NCBI GenBank assembly: GCA_973895155.1
Contig: OZ316898.1
Coordinates: forward strand, 9,114,001 to 9,178,000
Length of the DNA: 64,000 nucleotides
Direction: 5' to 3'
DNA from: Marsupella aquatica
Lineage: Eukaryota > Marchantiophyta
The notes under the pieces were generated by a model that saw only the letters and a list, made by a program, of their open reading frames with translations, did no database searches and was not told where the DNA came from. Below are positions 1-12,695 of the stretch, piece by piece (within the stretch, counting starts at the first letter, position 1; each line of letters begins with the position of its first letter). The position numbers were made by a program, and so were the translations under genes.

Positions 1-1546
1 GCTGCTAATATTTTTTAGCTAATTTTGACCATCAGATATCCCTTAATCTAAGGATGTCAATTAAGGTACGGGTATGGGGTCTGTGGCTAGGTGGAAAATT
101 GGCTAACGGATCACATAAACTCTAGCCAATTTTAGCGACTACACTGTTTGAAGTAACTGATCTTATCTCAGAATTAGTTTGAGTCCTAATCAATGTTGGT
201 TACACTATTTCAAGAGTGGTGCCAGTTTGAAAAGAAAATAACACTAAATATGGTGGCTTTTTAGGCTAAGACTATATTTGGTTCAGGTTTGCAAATCCTG
301 CTCCTGCTCACTGTTTGTGCTCCTCTTGAGGGATCTCAACCAGAGACATGGAATCTGATTGCAATGTATTTGGCACCAATGTGCTCTCTCTTGCAGATGT
401 TACAAACAACCTCAATATGTCTGGTCATCTTTGAAATATGTATTGATTGTGTCAATATTTTGCTTGGGGGCTAGGTAATTCCCCAAATAATGTTCAGCAC
501 AAACAGAATTAGTATTATCTTTACTCTCTAAATAGTGCCGTAAGACCAAAGCCTACACAAATAGTACCAAGACCAATTGCAATGAACAGTTTAGAGGCCA
601 ACAGTTTTCAGACAGGTCAAATCTAGGAAATCTTCACTGCAAAAAACGTGCTGGCTGTAGCTTGGGATTGCACGTCATCTGGTCGACAGCAACCGGCCAA
701 GAGCACTAAGTTGCAAAGTCCCTTGGCAGCATGAGGGGTAAACCTGTCTTGTATGTAACCAGTCCTTAAATATCCCTAAAGGCTAAAGCCTTGAGCTTGG
801 AACTGGGTTAATCTATGGTGCTGCCACATGTCAGCTGGGCAAAGGCTTACTCATCTGTAGACATTGGCAGGAGTACTTTGCAGGTTAGTCTAGTCCAATT
901 AATATAACCCTCACACAAATGATAGATTCTTGAGAGCAGCAAGGGCTGACCATTAAAAAAATAAAATTTACTTTATTTTATTTTATTGGTCATGTTACTA
1001 ATCATAAACCTTCATTCAATTTAAAACTCTTCAATTCCCATGTCACATAAATCAATCCTGTTTTTTAATTTCCAGTCCAAACCAGTTACTTACTTTATGC
1101 AGTCCATGGGGATAGAGGTATTAATAGTCAACCTAAATATTAAATGAATAAAAAAATACATTTATTTCTCATATGAATAGGTACATTTTTTAATAAAATT
1201 AATTTTTATTTATAAAAGGTGCATTTTGAATTGGTAGCATGGTAAAATATTGAAAATACATTTGTAAAACGCTAAATACAAAGTTGATATTCCAACTAGA
1301 TAGAGCACCCGCACTAACATGAGAGCTATCCTTAAGATAAGGAGATTTTGTTTTTCCGCTGCCACTACTAACATTAGTAATTTCGATTAATTTGGGGATA
1401 GGATAGTGAAAAAGCTCGTAACGACTCGGCAGAGAAATCTTGGCCGTCCGTATAAGGGAGGATCTGGGCCGTTGGGACCTCACCCAGTCCAGGCGCTGAG
1501 TGGGCCAGTAGGCACATCGTTCCGCTCTCTCTTGTTGGGTCGCTCC
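1..1546. other. intergenic, AT-rich, no gene seen
   Basis: No coding region with recognisable content was found on either strand. The stretch around 950-1200 is strongly AT-rich. The long minus-strand open frame that begins inside the first UROD exon (1199-1864) is a shadow of that gene. The right end is presumably the UROD promoter, but I see no convincing TATA box at a usual distance. Confidence 0.6.
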
Positions 1547-1547
1547 A

Positions 1548-1571
1548 CTCTCTCTCTCTCTCTCTCTCTCT
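1548..1571 (+). repeat. CT dinucleotide tract in UROD 5' leader
   Basis: About 12 uninterrupted CT repeats lie about 105 bases before the UROD start codon. Pyrimidine-rich microsatellites are common near plant transcription starts and 5' leaders, so this is probably in the leader or core promoter; that role is inferred. Confidence 0.7.
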
Positions 1572-1676
1572 GTCGCTTTACCCCCTCGATTTGATCCTTG
1601 ATTTTCCTCACTGCCGGGTGCAAGGTGCCTGTCTACCTCTCCAATTCGACACTTCTCTTGCTCGGATTGGAAAGAG

Positions 1677-3906
1677 ATGGCAGCCCGAGCTGCAGTGGCA
1701 GCGACAAGCTGGCTCGGAAGTGTGCAGCAGCTGCAGAGCTCCAAAGCCAGCGGCGATTCAGTGGACTCTTTGAGAATCGATGGAGTGAGCTTTGGGGCAC
1801 GGGGCAAGAGGAAGAGCAATGTCGTGGTGGTGGCCCAAGCAGTGGCAGCGGGAGATGTGGACACGGCCGTGAATGCCGTGAAAGCTGCTGAGGCCTTGGA
1901 CCCCCTGCTCCTGCGCGCAGTGAGGGGGGAGAAGGTTGACAGGCCTCCTGTGTGGATGATGCGTCAGGCCGGGCGATACATGAAGGTGAGTGACTGAGTG
2001 GCGGACCACTTGTGATCAAAGTGGTCACATGCATGGGTTTTGGGTTGAGCTGGCAATTCTGTTATTTCCTTACTTTCCTGAATCGAATCTGGGAGGTATT
2101 GTTGGAATTGCTCGCTTTGAAACTGTATAGCGTGCATTCGTTGTTAATCTATATCTCCCACCTCGTGTCTGTGTGCCCACGTCGACCTCTGGAGAACTGT
2201 GTATTCATTCAACACTGGGTTTGCTGTGCACACCTTGTACAGGTGTACCAGGAGTTGAGTAAGAAGTACCCGTCTTTCCGGCAACGATCAGAAAATACCG
2301 ACTTGGCCGTGGAGATTTCGCTGCAGCCATGGAAGGCATTCCAACCCGATGGTGTAAGTCTTCTGTAGCACGTATTGTGAATCACTGCGTAGGGACGTTC
2401 ACTCCACAATGCCAAAATTTCCATCGTAGTTCTGCATTAGATTGGAAAATTGTCAAAGGACAAAGATTTGTCGGAGAAACATTAGTTGCTTGTTTAGAGT
2501 TCTCGCATTCACCAATACTAGGCGTCGTACAGGACTTTTGCACCTTTCCTGGGTTCAGTTTGACCTGAGTATGTACTCTTAACACGCTGTCTAATCATTT
2601 CAGTACAATTGCGCATGCTACAGAATTTTACCTCAGCTACATTTATTAGATGCTTACCTTTAAGATGCCCACTCGTGCAGGTGATTTTGTTTTCAGATAT
2701 TCTGACGCCTCTGACAGGAATGAATATTCCCTTTGATATTCTGGAGAGCAAAGGACCCATCATAGATAAGCCAATTCGAACTATGGATGATGTTGCCCGA
2801 GTGAGAGAATTGGTCCCAGCTGAGGCTGTCCCCTATGTGGGAGAGGCTCTTTCTGCCCTTCGTGCTGAGGTAGGAACTGTTATGTGAATCAGAAATTCAG
2901 TCAAATCGGTGGACACCCTTACTGGTGCTGGTAATTGCAAAACTTGTGACTTGGGGCCGCCTAATCAACATTACCCTCCTTGATGTTACCATATCTTTGA
3001 ACCATATCTGAAGTTTTATCATGATCATGACTGCAGGTGGGAAATGCCTCAGCTGTTCTTGGTTTTGTCGGAGCTCCCTTCACCTTGGCCTCATATTGTG
3101 TTGAGGGTGGATCATCTAAAAACTTCACTGTCATAAAAAAATTGGCCTTTACCGAACCCGAGGTGAGCTTTCTATCTCTATTGGATTGGGCGTGACCTTG
3201 GTGTTTCCTGTTCAGCCCCAACTTCTGATGCTTTCCTGCTTCTACAGGGAAATAATTCAATCATTCAGTTTTTGTCACTTCCATCTCACAACTGGGTTGG
3301 TTCGTCTCCATTTCCAATGGATCCTTGAACTAGAACTTGAAGAAGTTACTGCCTAACTTCTTACGATGTTCTACCTTGGTCCTGCAGATCCTGCACGCCT
3401 TGTTGCAAAAATTGGCTGAGTCAATCACTATCTATGTGAGATATCAGGCTGACGCAGGTGCACAGGCAGTGCAAATCTTCGACTCCTGGGCTACCAGCCT
3501 CAGCCCAGCTGACTTTGAAGTTTTCAGCTTGCCTTATATCAAGTACATTGTGAGCAATGTGAAGAAGACTCATCCAAGTTTGCCAATCATCTTGTACGCC
3601 AGTGGTAGTGGCGGTTTGCTGGAGCGCATGGCATCAGCTGGAGTTGATGTATTCAGTGTAGACTGGACAGTTGACATGGCGGAGGCAAGGCAAAGAGTAG
3701 GACCACAGCTCGCCGTGCAGGGAAATATGGATCCTGCTGCTCTGTTTGGCTCTAAGGACTTCATAACAAAAAGGGTTCATGAGACCGTAGAGAAAGCTGG
3801 CCAGTATAAACATATCCTTAACCTTGGACACGGTGTTCTGGTAGGTACCCCTGAAGAGAACGTAGCCCACTTTTTCGAAGTTTCCAAGAATGTACGATAC
3901 AAGTAG
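1677..3906 (+). CDS. UROD: uroporphyrinogen III decarboxylase, plastid (5 exons)
   Basis: Converts uroporphyrinogen III to coproporphyrinogen III by removing four acetate carboxyls, in plastid heme and chlorophyll synthesis. Exons read as 1677-1985, 2243-2353, 2681-2869, 3037-3162 and 3388-3906, all with GT-AG borders and phase 0, giving 417 aa, a normal plant length. Residues 1-55 are Ala/Ser/basic rich like a transit peptide. The family signature [14 protein letters not shown] is at about 89-102, FSDIL with the catalytic Asp at about 146, GFVGAPFT plus the conserved Tyr at 212-223, the substrate-contacting Ser in IFDSW, and the C-terminal NLGHG with the conserved His. No residue expected for activity is missing. 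The ATG at 1677 is chosen because it yields the transit peptide. No nearby gene appears co-regulated. Confidence 0.96.
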
Positions 3907-4451
3907 CTTCATTCTCTTGTTATTTTAGTCTCCCAAATCAAATGAAGTTAATTTCAACATGCATTTTCTTCCTGTGGCAGTTAAATGTTGAGCCATTTGT
4001 CTTACCCATGTATGATCCTTCCATTTTGGGTCTATGGCCGCAAGGCTACGGCAGACGACTAACAATGAGTTTACACAATCCTCTAATTTTTTCTTGCGTC
4101 ATAAGGAATGAGCCCCGCAGTGTTCTGAAACGGATATGAACTGTCAATATCTTCAATGGGCGTTAGGTCCATTGTGAGATGCATATGTCAGCTATGGGGG
4201 AAGTCCAGTTTTTTGGGTATCATCAGGGATACAGGAGTTACGGTAGAATGGTGAGATCATGCGTTTATTAAGAACCACTGGGCCATTAACTCAAGAGCAC
4301 TGGTACTCGTGCTTGGGATGAACTAGCTCTCGGCATCTGTCCTTAGATTGTCTTGTCATTTCCATATGATATGGAACTCGTATTTATTCGAGCACACTGC
4401 CTTTCGTACAAGTTAGACACTTCAGTACAGATGAGTTTCATGGGCTCTGCT

Positions 4452-4543
4452 AGTGCTTGATATTACTTCGCAGATCCTGAACGGGCAATTGGACACTAGT
4501 GCATGATATTACTTCGCAGATCCTGAACGGGCAATTGGACACT
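4452..4543. repeat. 46-bp tandem duplication
   Basis: Two adjacent 46-bp units (4452-4497 and 4498-4543) differ at one base. They lie downstream of UROD, possibly in or just beyond its 3' untranslated region. A recent slippage or unequal-exchange event is the simplest reading. Confidence 0.9.
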
Positions 4544-4559
4544 GCCTTCGACATGACTG

Positions 4560-7500
4560 GAAGCTCGTGGTGACAACCGAGGTGACAACTGGTGGTTTGA
4601 TGGCTGCATGTGTCCACCTACCATTCTGTGATGTGGGGCTTAGCAAGGTCGGCCGTTAGTGGCTCCAGATGATAGAGCGAGTTTGGAACTGCTCCATGGT
4701 AAGCACTTCATTTCGGCTAAGTGGACCCACTGTCCACACTGATACTGGTAATGACAGCACGACTGTGGCCAGGACTTGAGAACCTTCAATTGCTTCCCCA
4801 CTAAACGCTGCCATCCCCAACCAAGTCGTTGAATCTTTGCCAATTCTTCAAGCAAATATTAATGGCTGGGTGCCATTCGTGGGCTTGTTAAACGTGCAAG
4901 TTCTTCTACAGTAGGTCAACTCTTTTACCGCCCGTTGAGAGAAATGTGAACTTTTAACACTTCTTGAAGTGATGATCCAATAGACTACTGATGCAGAGGT
5001 ACAAAATTTAATTAGTGGCACCTCGGTACGAACTCCAGTCTGACATAGTTGGACAATTGGTCATGTTTTATAGGGAGATTAATAGACCTTGCCCATTACC
5101 TCACAAGATTGCCATCAGTTCTCTTGGGGTCGCAATGTACCGATTTGTTCGATGAAAAACTGTCACTCACACAAAGCAAAGTCCCATAAACACCTCTAGG
5201 GCAAAAAGTGTCACAGAACTCCACCAAGCCTATCAACTTGAACGCTGGCGGAATTTCGCGTGACAGGATGCACTGCATTCGCCTGGTCGTACTTGGAGCT
5301 GGAGTACATTTCTTGCTCAATCTAAATGCTGCGAAAATGGCTTGATTCTATGGCTAGAGAGAATTGTCATTCAACCATTTCAACCGCATTCCCTGAATCC
5401 CCTCATGTGTCCGTATACCAAGTATTGACAAGGACACTCCTAGCAATGATAAAATTCGGATCCTGTGAATATCAGCAATGATAGCCGCAGGTTTTCAGGG
5501 GCCCCACGTGAAGCGGTATATAAATGAAATTGCCGCAGATACTGCGTGTGCAGAGGTGTCACTGAGAATCTCGGACGCCTTTCTTTTATTCTGAGAAGCC
5601 TTTCTCCCGAGTCCATTGTAACATGCGTGTGCCAGTGAACATGAGCCCTCATTGAGCTGTCGGACAACTACAGTAGTTGGATTCCGCATTTATGAACCTG
5701 ACAAGAAATTTCCGGATAGCCATCCGTCATCCGTGAATGGGAGCGAATCTGGCCGGCCGGCGGTGTTGAGACTTGAGAGTTGCGACACCCCGCGAGCTAA
5801 ATATGGAGTCCTGTAGACAGCAGATTAGCATCGATTAATCACCTTTGGGGCACTTGATTTTCTAATGACAGCTGCCGATGAGCATTCTGTCAACGAGTCA
5901 AATCAGTGAAGTACGCTTTGTTGCGATTCTCCTGTCTGGTCAAATTCTGGCATGTCTCAGTGCACAGACAGAGTCCAACTGGGTGTTCGTGGCGTGTGGA
6001 TTAGCAAGCCCAGTTTTGCATTTCAGCATGAATTGACATGCAAGAACTCCAAGAGAATCAGGGTTGTTCCTCAGTTACAGGTGTTGTGAACGGTGGATAG
6101 GCAGACAACACAACAGTTGTGACAGAAGGAGAAAGGCGAACGGGAGCGATGCTGGGAATGATTGGTTGGGAGAGGAGTGCCTGACCAGTGTGCAGACTCT
6201 CTGGAGGCCGCTGAGCATCAATCACTGCCGGCTCTTGCTGGTCGCTCCGTTTTACACAGACCACATTTCTACCGTACAGTTCTGGCCAACTTTTGTGCCA
6301 TCAGAGAGAATTGATCGTGTTTCCTAATCCCCACAGCAATCCACCTTCGTTTGCGTCATTGTCACACCATTCACGAGCGCTTCCAAACGTCGTCATATCC
6401 CATAAGCGCTTCTTGTCAATTGTGACGCATTCCACCCCTAACCAATATCTCCATTTCCACCTTCCTTTGGTCTCTACAACACTGGTTTTCGGGGCTGTGG
6501 TCTGACTAGTCGGAGGCATGCATAATCTGTGGTTTTTAAGTGGCTGGATCTCGTCAATTTCCTCTTGCTGAAGAAGCCCTCTCTTAACTATGATGAAAAG
6601 CCATTGTGCACGATATGTTCGTGGACCAAGCAGTATGTGTTGGTGGACACACCTGGGTTTCAAGAAATGGACGCTAGGTTGTTCCCAACACAATGAAGAC
6701 ATTAGGGATGCTGAAAACATTTGAGATGCTCTTTTCCCCCGTGAAGTGACAGCTTTGTTCATCCAACTTTATGAATTGAACGAGGAGACTGGGGAAATGG
6801 GGAAAAAACCTCTAAACCTTCTAGGGTGTGGGGATGATGAGCAAGATTGCGGACGAATAATCGCTCCAGTGATTGACCATTAATTCGCCTTCACTCGATT
6901 GGCTTGGATCCAAGATCCAGTTCTCCTCAGTCTGGCTCTAAACCGGCGATCTTGCAAAAAGGTTGACGGTTTACAGCGTCTTGTGAGGCAGAGGGACCTC
7001 ATCTCTGCAGCGGATGCGGACATGCCCTGTTTCCGTTTCACAAATAGATGAAAGAATGTGGTCCAAGGGACAGCCGTGGTGATGGTCGATAAGAGTTTAG
7101 GAATATGTGAGGTCCCGATGAGAACTCGCACATCGGAAAAGTATACTGCTCCAGAAGTGGAAGTGCGTGTTTCCTTGGTTTTGTGATTATGAACTTCCAT
7201 TTGTGCAGCCGGTCAATGTGATGGGACCAGGTCGAGGTGCGAGAAGTGGTGGCAGTCAATGTGAGCCTTGACTGGCGCACCCAGTGTTCTTGGAGAGGAG
7301 GAGCCGGAAAGCAGTCTGGTGTTAGTCAAACTATGTGGCAATTCGGGTGTTCGCCGTTAGCTCCCACTCGAATAGTCATTAACGATGAAGTGCAACTTAC
7401 TGCTGTTGTCATGCCTCGAGTGAATTGAATAGCACAACACTAAAGGATTGCAGTTGTCACGTGCGCTGCCTGCGTGTACTTGGCAGTCACTTAGTCTTAA

Positions 7501-8560
7501 TATTGGTGCCTACTCTCTCATGTTGATAAGAACAGCATATGTGGCAGAGTATGAGGGCCCAATGACCTGCAGTGTCACTTTCTCCCTGCATATCGCCAAT
7601 AGATCACACAGTTTCCAGAAAGCTGTTCTCTAGTTGATTCCTCCGTTCCTTGGAACTCGTGTCTTGGTATGATGTCTTTCATAGCTTTTGTCGGCACTTC
7701 AAGCTCAATACAAGTGGGCAGGCGATGGGGCGTAAGCCTTTCATGGTTCGCCCATAATTAAGCATTCTCGTTACAGGCACGCGTAAAGTGTAAAGTTTAA
7801 AAGCATTCTGGACCCCACTAAAGCTTCAGAGAAAGGATTTTACATGGGACCATGTTGAGAACTTGACCTCTATCAGAACGATAAAGACCATCAATGGCGT
7901 TACTGACATTGCGAAAAGCACCCATTCGAGATAATCAAAGTACAAGGTTTTTAAAGATGATTCTTCTACATATGCACTGGCAAAGTAACTTGTACAAACA
8001 GCACAGTTTAGATGTAAGCCCGACACTCATAATATCATGTGTTGCGAAGTGATAACTAATGATCAATCTCCATCAAGCGAACGGGAAGTTGAGGTGCCCT
8101 GGTCGGAAATTCTATTTAGTGATACTAGACATTCCCATCTGAGGTAACATGCAGGTAGTAGTTTCTGTGCTTCTTTGTGCAGTCTGCTTCCATTATGAAG
8201 CCAACCGTGGTGTACCAGGTGGACACGGAAGAACGGTGTAAATCAAGCAAAGACATGCACGGTCACAGGAATTTCGATGTTGATTCAGTCAACCTTTAGT
8301 AGGAACCTTTGAAACTACTCTCAGTTGTGACTATGAACGCCCAGTTGATTTCAATGCCGACAGGACAAGCGTTTCCTCTCGTAATGACTGCGGAGCGTTG
8401 ACCACGCCAATCCTTGCAGTGTATCGAACACAGCGTCACGTGATTTGTGCGACGAGTTCATGAGTACATACAAGATCAATCCTAATGTCTACAAATGCCC
8501 TCCTAGCCTACTATGGGACTCATCGTGAGCAGAGTGGGAAGAATTCCTACCTAATGTAAC
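4560..8560. other. 4-kb intergenic region, no supported gene
   Basis: Only short open frames on both strands, with no recognisable domain and no consistent splice chain. Around 6.5-7.2 kb the base composition looks somewhat gene-like, so a decayed gene is possible, but I could not name one. The right end should contain the 3' untranslated region of the minus-strand ASF1 gene. Confidence 0.5.
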
Positions 8561-8581
8561 TAAAAAAGAAAATAGAATCTA

Positions 8582-10139
8582 CTATTGTTGTCCTACTAGT
8601 GGACCGTTAGATTCCAAGGATGGCGGAAGAGGAAGAGACGATGGCGGAAGTTGGGGATTGAAGACGATAGGAAACTTTGTTACTCGGGGATTTTCAGCCA
8701 AAATGTTCCGTTGAACTTTGTCGATGATAACTTCGGCAGGTGGCTCCTCGCGCAACTGTTCATCGATGTAGTCATTGCTCACGTAATATCCAACCCTCAG
8801 AAATTCTTGGCCCAAATATGAGCATGTCAATAACAACACTGTGACCCCGATGAGGTCTTCTTCTGGGATCTTCTCGGCTTTAGGGGGATCCGCCTGAAAC
8901 ACAAAAGTCACTGCCCTTTAGCCAATTGGCCACCACATACCACCCTCAGATGCCTGGAATCTTCCTTCGTCAACAGCGGAAATTGACGGAAGATTTAGAC
9001 TTTATCGAACTTCCACATTTGCACAGCTGAACTCAATTATTCTTCTAAGCCATCTTGCACTCACATAATTAGGCAGGAATCCAGCTACTCTTGACTTCCG
9101 TGCATGGAGTGATGCTTGCAGAGACAACTAGGGACTCTCAGTCATGCTACCAGAGGTAAGAGTTGTCAAATATTTTAAAGATGACATGGAGGTGTCGAGG
9201 CAAGAGTCTAGGCATTCGACAAAGAAGTCCATTTTGGGCAACGAATATTGTTAGAAAGGAGATTTTCAGGGAAAAACCCTAGCGAGTACTGTAATTGCAA
9301 GGTTCCCTGCTAGGCACCCGAAAAACAGTAACCTAGAGCGCCATCCGGCAGAAATCCTCGAACAGGAATGATATCTTGCGATGGTAGTGTCGGACACATT
9401 GTGAAAACTGTAGGGAGGGTGCAAGAGGAATGCTTCGTATGAGCTCCCACGATTTCGAGCAAACGTCAGCTTAGTCAGAAGGATCTCTATACTGATTTGC
9501 AGTCTTTCGAGACGTAACCGTAAAATGTTCTTGGGCCGAGTACTCGAAGCTACACCCCAAACCAGGGGAGATACCGAAATAGCTGTGGACAGGTAATTTG
9601 GTCCTCGTGCATTCTTGAGTTAGGCAATAGCGGACGATCAGGGCGAAGAAGCGTACTGCAAGTCATCTAGAAGGCCAACGGGAAAGGGCAAGATGATGTA
9701 CAACCTAGATGGAAAAGAGATGGCACGAAAAGACGCACCTCAAAAATAAATCGGTATTTGCCAACACTGATAGGACCCACGAGCACGCTATCAAGAACTT
9801 GATCGAATTTCTCGTCCTCGGCAGAACCCACGTAAGTCAGCTTCCATTCCAAATCTGCAAACACATAATAATAAATACAATTTAGCATCAGCCATCTGCC
9901 AGTCTTCCGAATTGGCATTGGTGGAAATAGCTCAATTCAGCGCACACTCTCCATATAATGTAAGAAGAGTTCGTCATCACGAGTACGAGGTAGGGAACAT
10001 TGGACGGAGTGCCCACGAACGTATACTTACCGTCTTCAAGGGGAATCAAGCATTCGTATGAGATTTCGAATTGTAGAGGGTTCATGAACATCGATGGATT
10101 GTCGAGCACGGTGACATTGGTTACATTTACGGCACTCAT
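8582..10139 (-). CDS. ASF1: histone chaperone ASF1 (3 exons)
   Basis: ASF1 binds the H3-H4 dimer and hands it to CAF-1 or HIRA during replication-coupled and independent nucleosome assembly in the nucleus. Minus-strand exons are 10139-10031, 9854-9739 and 8893-8582, joined at GT-AG sites (phases 1 and 0) into 178 aa. The N-terminus [15 protein letters not shown], the core [14 protein letters not shown], the VLDSVLVGP strand, [11 protein letters not shown] (with the Val that contacts histone H3 in other ASF1s) and [15 protein letters not shown] are all nearly canonical. The last ~25 residues are a short Pro/Ser/Leu-rich tail in place of the acidic tail of many ASF1s. The Gln usual in FxFQADPP is Glu here at the exon 2/3 border. 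I see no defect. Confidence 0.95.
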
Positions 10140-11700
10140 TGTCGTCTTTGGTGAACTTCCTGTTTCTGTACCCTCCTGTCTCTCTAACCCTAAAAGTAAA
10201 CCACCTAGAGCAAGCACCACTCAGTAAGTAGGGAGTAGAAGCTAAAGAACAAGGCCAATCTTCCAGAGAAGGCGATTGATCGAACTTTCGAAAGAAATTG
10301 TCTTAGAACAAGAAGCATAATGTAGGCTCCGCTGCTTGATGAAAACTTCGCAACGAACAAATACCGTCCAGCCAAGCTCATGTAGCTAATGCACTTCGAT
10401 CTCAAACCAATCCCAGCTTCTCCAAGTACTTCACGTCCTCAACGAAGGCGGCAAGCCATCACAAATCCAGCTCCACAGACCCTCTCCATTTCTCTGAGCA
10501 TTAATACTCTGCCCAACGCCACAGGTACAGACCGCCGGAACCCTAAAGAGTAGCTCTCAGGCAACCACCCTAAGACACTTCAAAGAATCGAGACGCCGAA
10601 CGCAAAGTTTGCCCACATCAAACCACAGTTGTCCACCAAGCACCCACCACCAGTCGAGCCACTTCTTCGAAAACCAGCAGCAAGCGGGTATCCTCAACCT
10701 CGCTGATCACGCAGCAGCAGTCCCACGAGGACGTCAGAGATCGATCGCCACAACCACAGAACGCACCTCAATCCGCGAGCGAGGAGCAGACGAAGGACCA
10801 GACCCCTGACAGAGCATGCAACTCTTAGAATCCTGCAAGAAATACGAGGAAAACGACCACAGGAGACGAAGAATTTCGCCCGCGCAAACAACACCCACAG
10901 GTTTCACACTCCCGAATCGAGAATTAATTGTATCCACAATCTCGCAGCTCCTCAGAATCCAACGACTGAAACGCCCAATTCTCCCTCTCGATCTTTCGAT
11001 TGTCTCCGTCTCTGCCGATCGCGCGGAAATATGAAGAGTGAGTCGCAAAGTGAACCTTTTTTGAATCCAAAGGTTCCCTCGATCTCTTCCGACACAGCCA
11101 GCGACCGATGGATGTCGTCTCAAACCAGAGGACCAAAAACTGATTATCCTTCGGATTTTGGTTCGACACTTCAGATCCCGTCAGATCTAGTGACCGCTGG
11201 ATATCTGGTCAGGTTCGTCGGAATCGTCGCTAGATTTGTAAATTTTGCGCGGGGTTGGCTCCCGCCATTCCCGACTTGTTAGTTACAGGGCCCGCTAATT
11301 TACCCCACCCTTTGGCGACGGCCCCAGGGGGCAACTTGGCGGGATTGAATAATTCCGCGCTCATCAATCTCGGTCAATTTGTAAGGTTATACAGTAGCTG
11401 TTTTCAATTATAATAAACCTATCTATCTATACACTAATGTTTCGTGTGCTGTACAGTTTCGTGAGCTTTGGAGCAAAAACGTTGCTATAACTTTTTGAAG
11501 CATACTAGCTGTAAAGGCATATGTGTTTGATCGGACAATGCCCGTTTTGTCTGAGATGTGCATCTGAATCGTTGATCTGACCTCACTTAACTGAGGTCAA
11601 AACTTTGTAAGGTTAATCAAAAAATTTAATGCACCCATGTTGGTTGGCAGAAACTTCCAGGAACTTTTGTATAACTTTGGTCAAGTGAAAACTTTGAAGG
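10140..11700. other. ASF1 upstream region
   Basis: Presumed 5' leader and promoter of the minus-strand ASF1 gene. Several overlapping open frames lie on both strands at 10.6-11.3 kb, but none has a recognisable domain. A divergent plus-strand gene starting near 11,031 (83 codons) cannot be excluded; I see nothing to support it. Confidence 0.45.
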
Positions 11701-11729
11701 TCTGATAGTCTTTTTCTGGTGCACATTTT

Positions 11730-12050
11730 TTTTTTTGCCTTGAAAACCGAAAGCAGGCCCATCCAACAGAGGATAGACGTCCTGCTTTGGAGCATACAGT
11801 TCTATGTAGGGCAGCCACAAGGGGACAATACCCAAGGATCCGACAGGGACCAGACCAGGAGGGAGAGAGGATTAAACCAGAACCCAAAGTGGGCAACCAG
11901 GGTTGAGGAGATAATCAATACTCCCACCACTACACCCCACCCACACACACACACATACCCTCCACACCCCTTATGTGTGGAGGGAGGATTGAACCTGGGA
12001 CCTCTTAGTTCTAGGCTCATCCTCTGGCCAACTGACCAAAGCCAGTTGGT
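11730..12050 (-). mobile_element. tRNA-derived SINE, copy 1
   Basis: Read on the minus strand, a 321-bp unit begins with a tRNA-like head: an A-box-like TTGGTCAGTTGG and, further on, a B-box GGTTCAATCC. The body includes a (GT)n stretch, and the 3' end is an A-rich tail seen as a T-run at 11,724-11,736. It is bracketed by a 16-bp direct repeat, TTCTGGTGCACATTTT, at 11,714-11,729 and 12,051-12,066, a typical LINE-machinery target duplication. The same head and body recur on the plus strand at 23,297-23,692, which confirms a dispersed family. Transcription would be by RNA polymerase III; that is known for the class, not seen here. Confidence 0.9.
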
Positions 12051-12337
12051 TTCTGGTGCACATTTTGAACCCAAAAACTTATCAGCCAACCAGGTAACAG
12101 GAGTTTAAAGAAAGGTCAAATGAGATTAAAGATTTCTTAAACTCGTGCATCAGTGTGAGTAGTCTTCGATCTACCTAAAAGTGAAGGTGAAAATCATTAG
12201 TCTCCCCTTGCATTGTACATGAGTCATGGATGAGGCTCTAGGTGAAACTCACTTTTGCTGCTGGAGAGGCGATGAGTGTGTGTCACTATTAGTTTTGTGA
12301 AACTCTAAACATGCACCATTAGTTTTGTGAAACTCTC

Positions 12338-12681
12338 TGTTAGATATTGCTCTAGTCTTGTGACTCACGAGCTAACTATAGTTAGGCTAACTCGGGTTAG
12401 GACTTAGCTAATGTTAGCGGTAGTGCTGTTGTGTATATAGCCAGGGCTGATGCCAGACCCTGGTGGAACAAAGGCTCATTGTTATGGAGCTAGTTGAGAG
12501 ATAGGGACAGCTTGTGCTGTGGATGCTTGGTATGGCCGGTCGGCCTAGAGTGCAGTAAAGCTCTTGTGTGTTCCCGTGGACGTAGCCTCATGTGGAGGTG
12601 AACCACGTATCTCTCTGTGTCGACTATTGTGCGTTGGATGGTTCATGGGCTTGCCGTTACGAATGTCGTCTATGCTCAACA
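12338..12681 (+). repeat. Copia 5' LTR
   Basis: 344 bp, starts TGTTAGATATTGC and ends CTCAACA (TG...CA). It contains TATATAG near 12,435, a likely TATA box for the element's transcript. It differs from the 3' LTR at four sites, all transitions. Confidence 0.97.
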
Positions 12682-12683
12682 AG

Positions 12684-12695
12684 TGGTATCAGAGC
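12684..12695 (+). other. primer binding site (initiator Met tRNA)
   Basis: TGGTATCAGAGC starts two bases after the 5' LTR and matches the 3' end complement of plant initiator methionine tRNA, the usual Copia primer. Confidence 0.95.

Noticed and set aside
1199-1864. 221-codon minus-strand frame over the start of UROD
   Set aside because: It lies antisense to the first UROD exon and upstream DNA; its composition follows the UROD codons and a CT repeat, and it has no domain.
11719-12108. Open frames on both strands at 11.7-12.1 kb
   Set aside because: The region is the SINE with its A-tail and GT microsatellite; no coding content.
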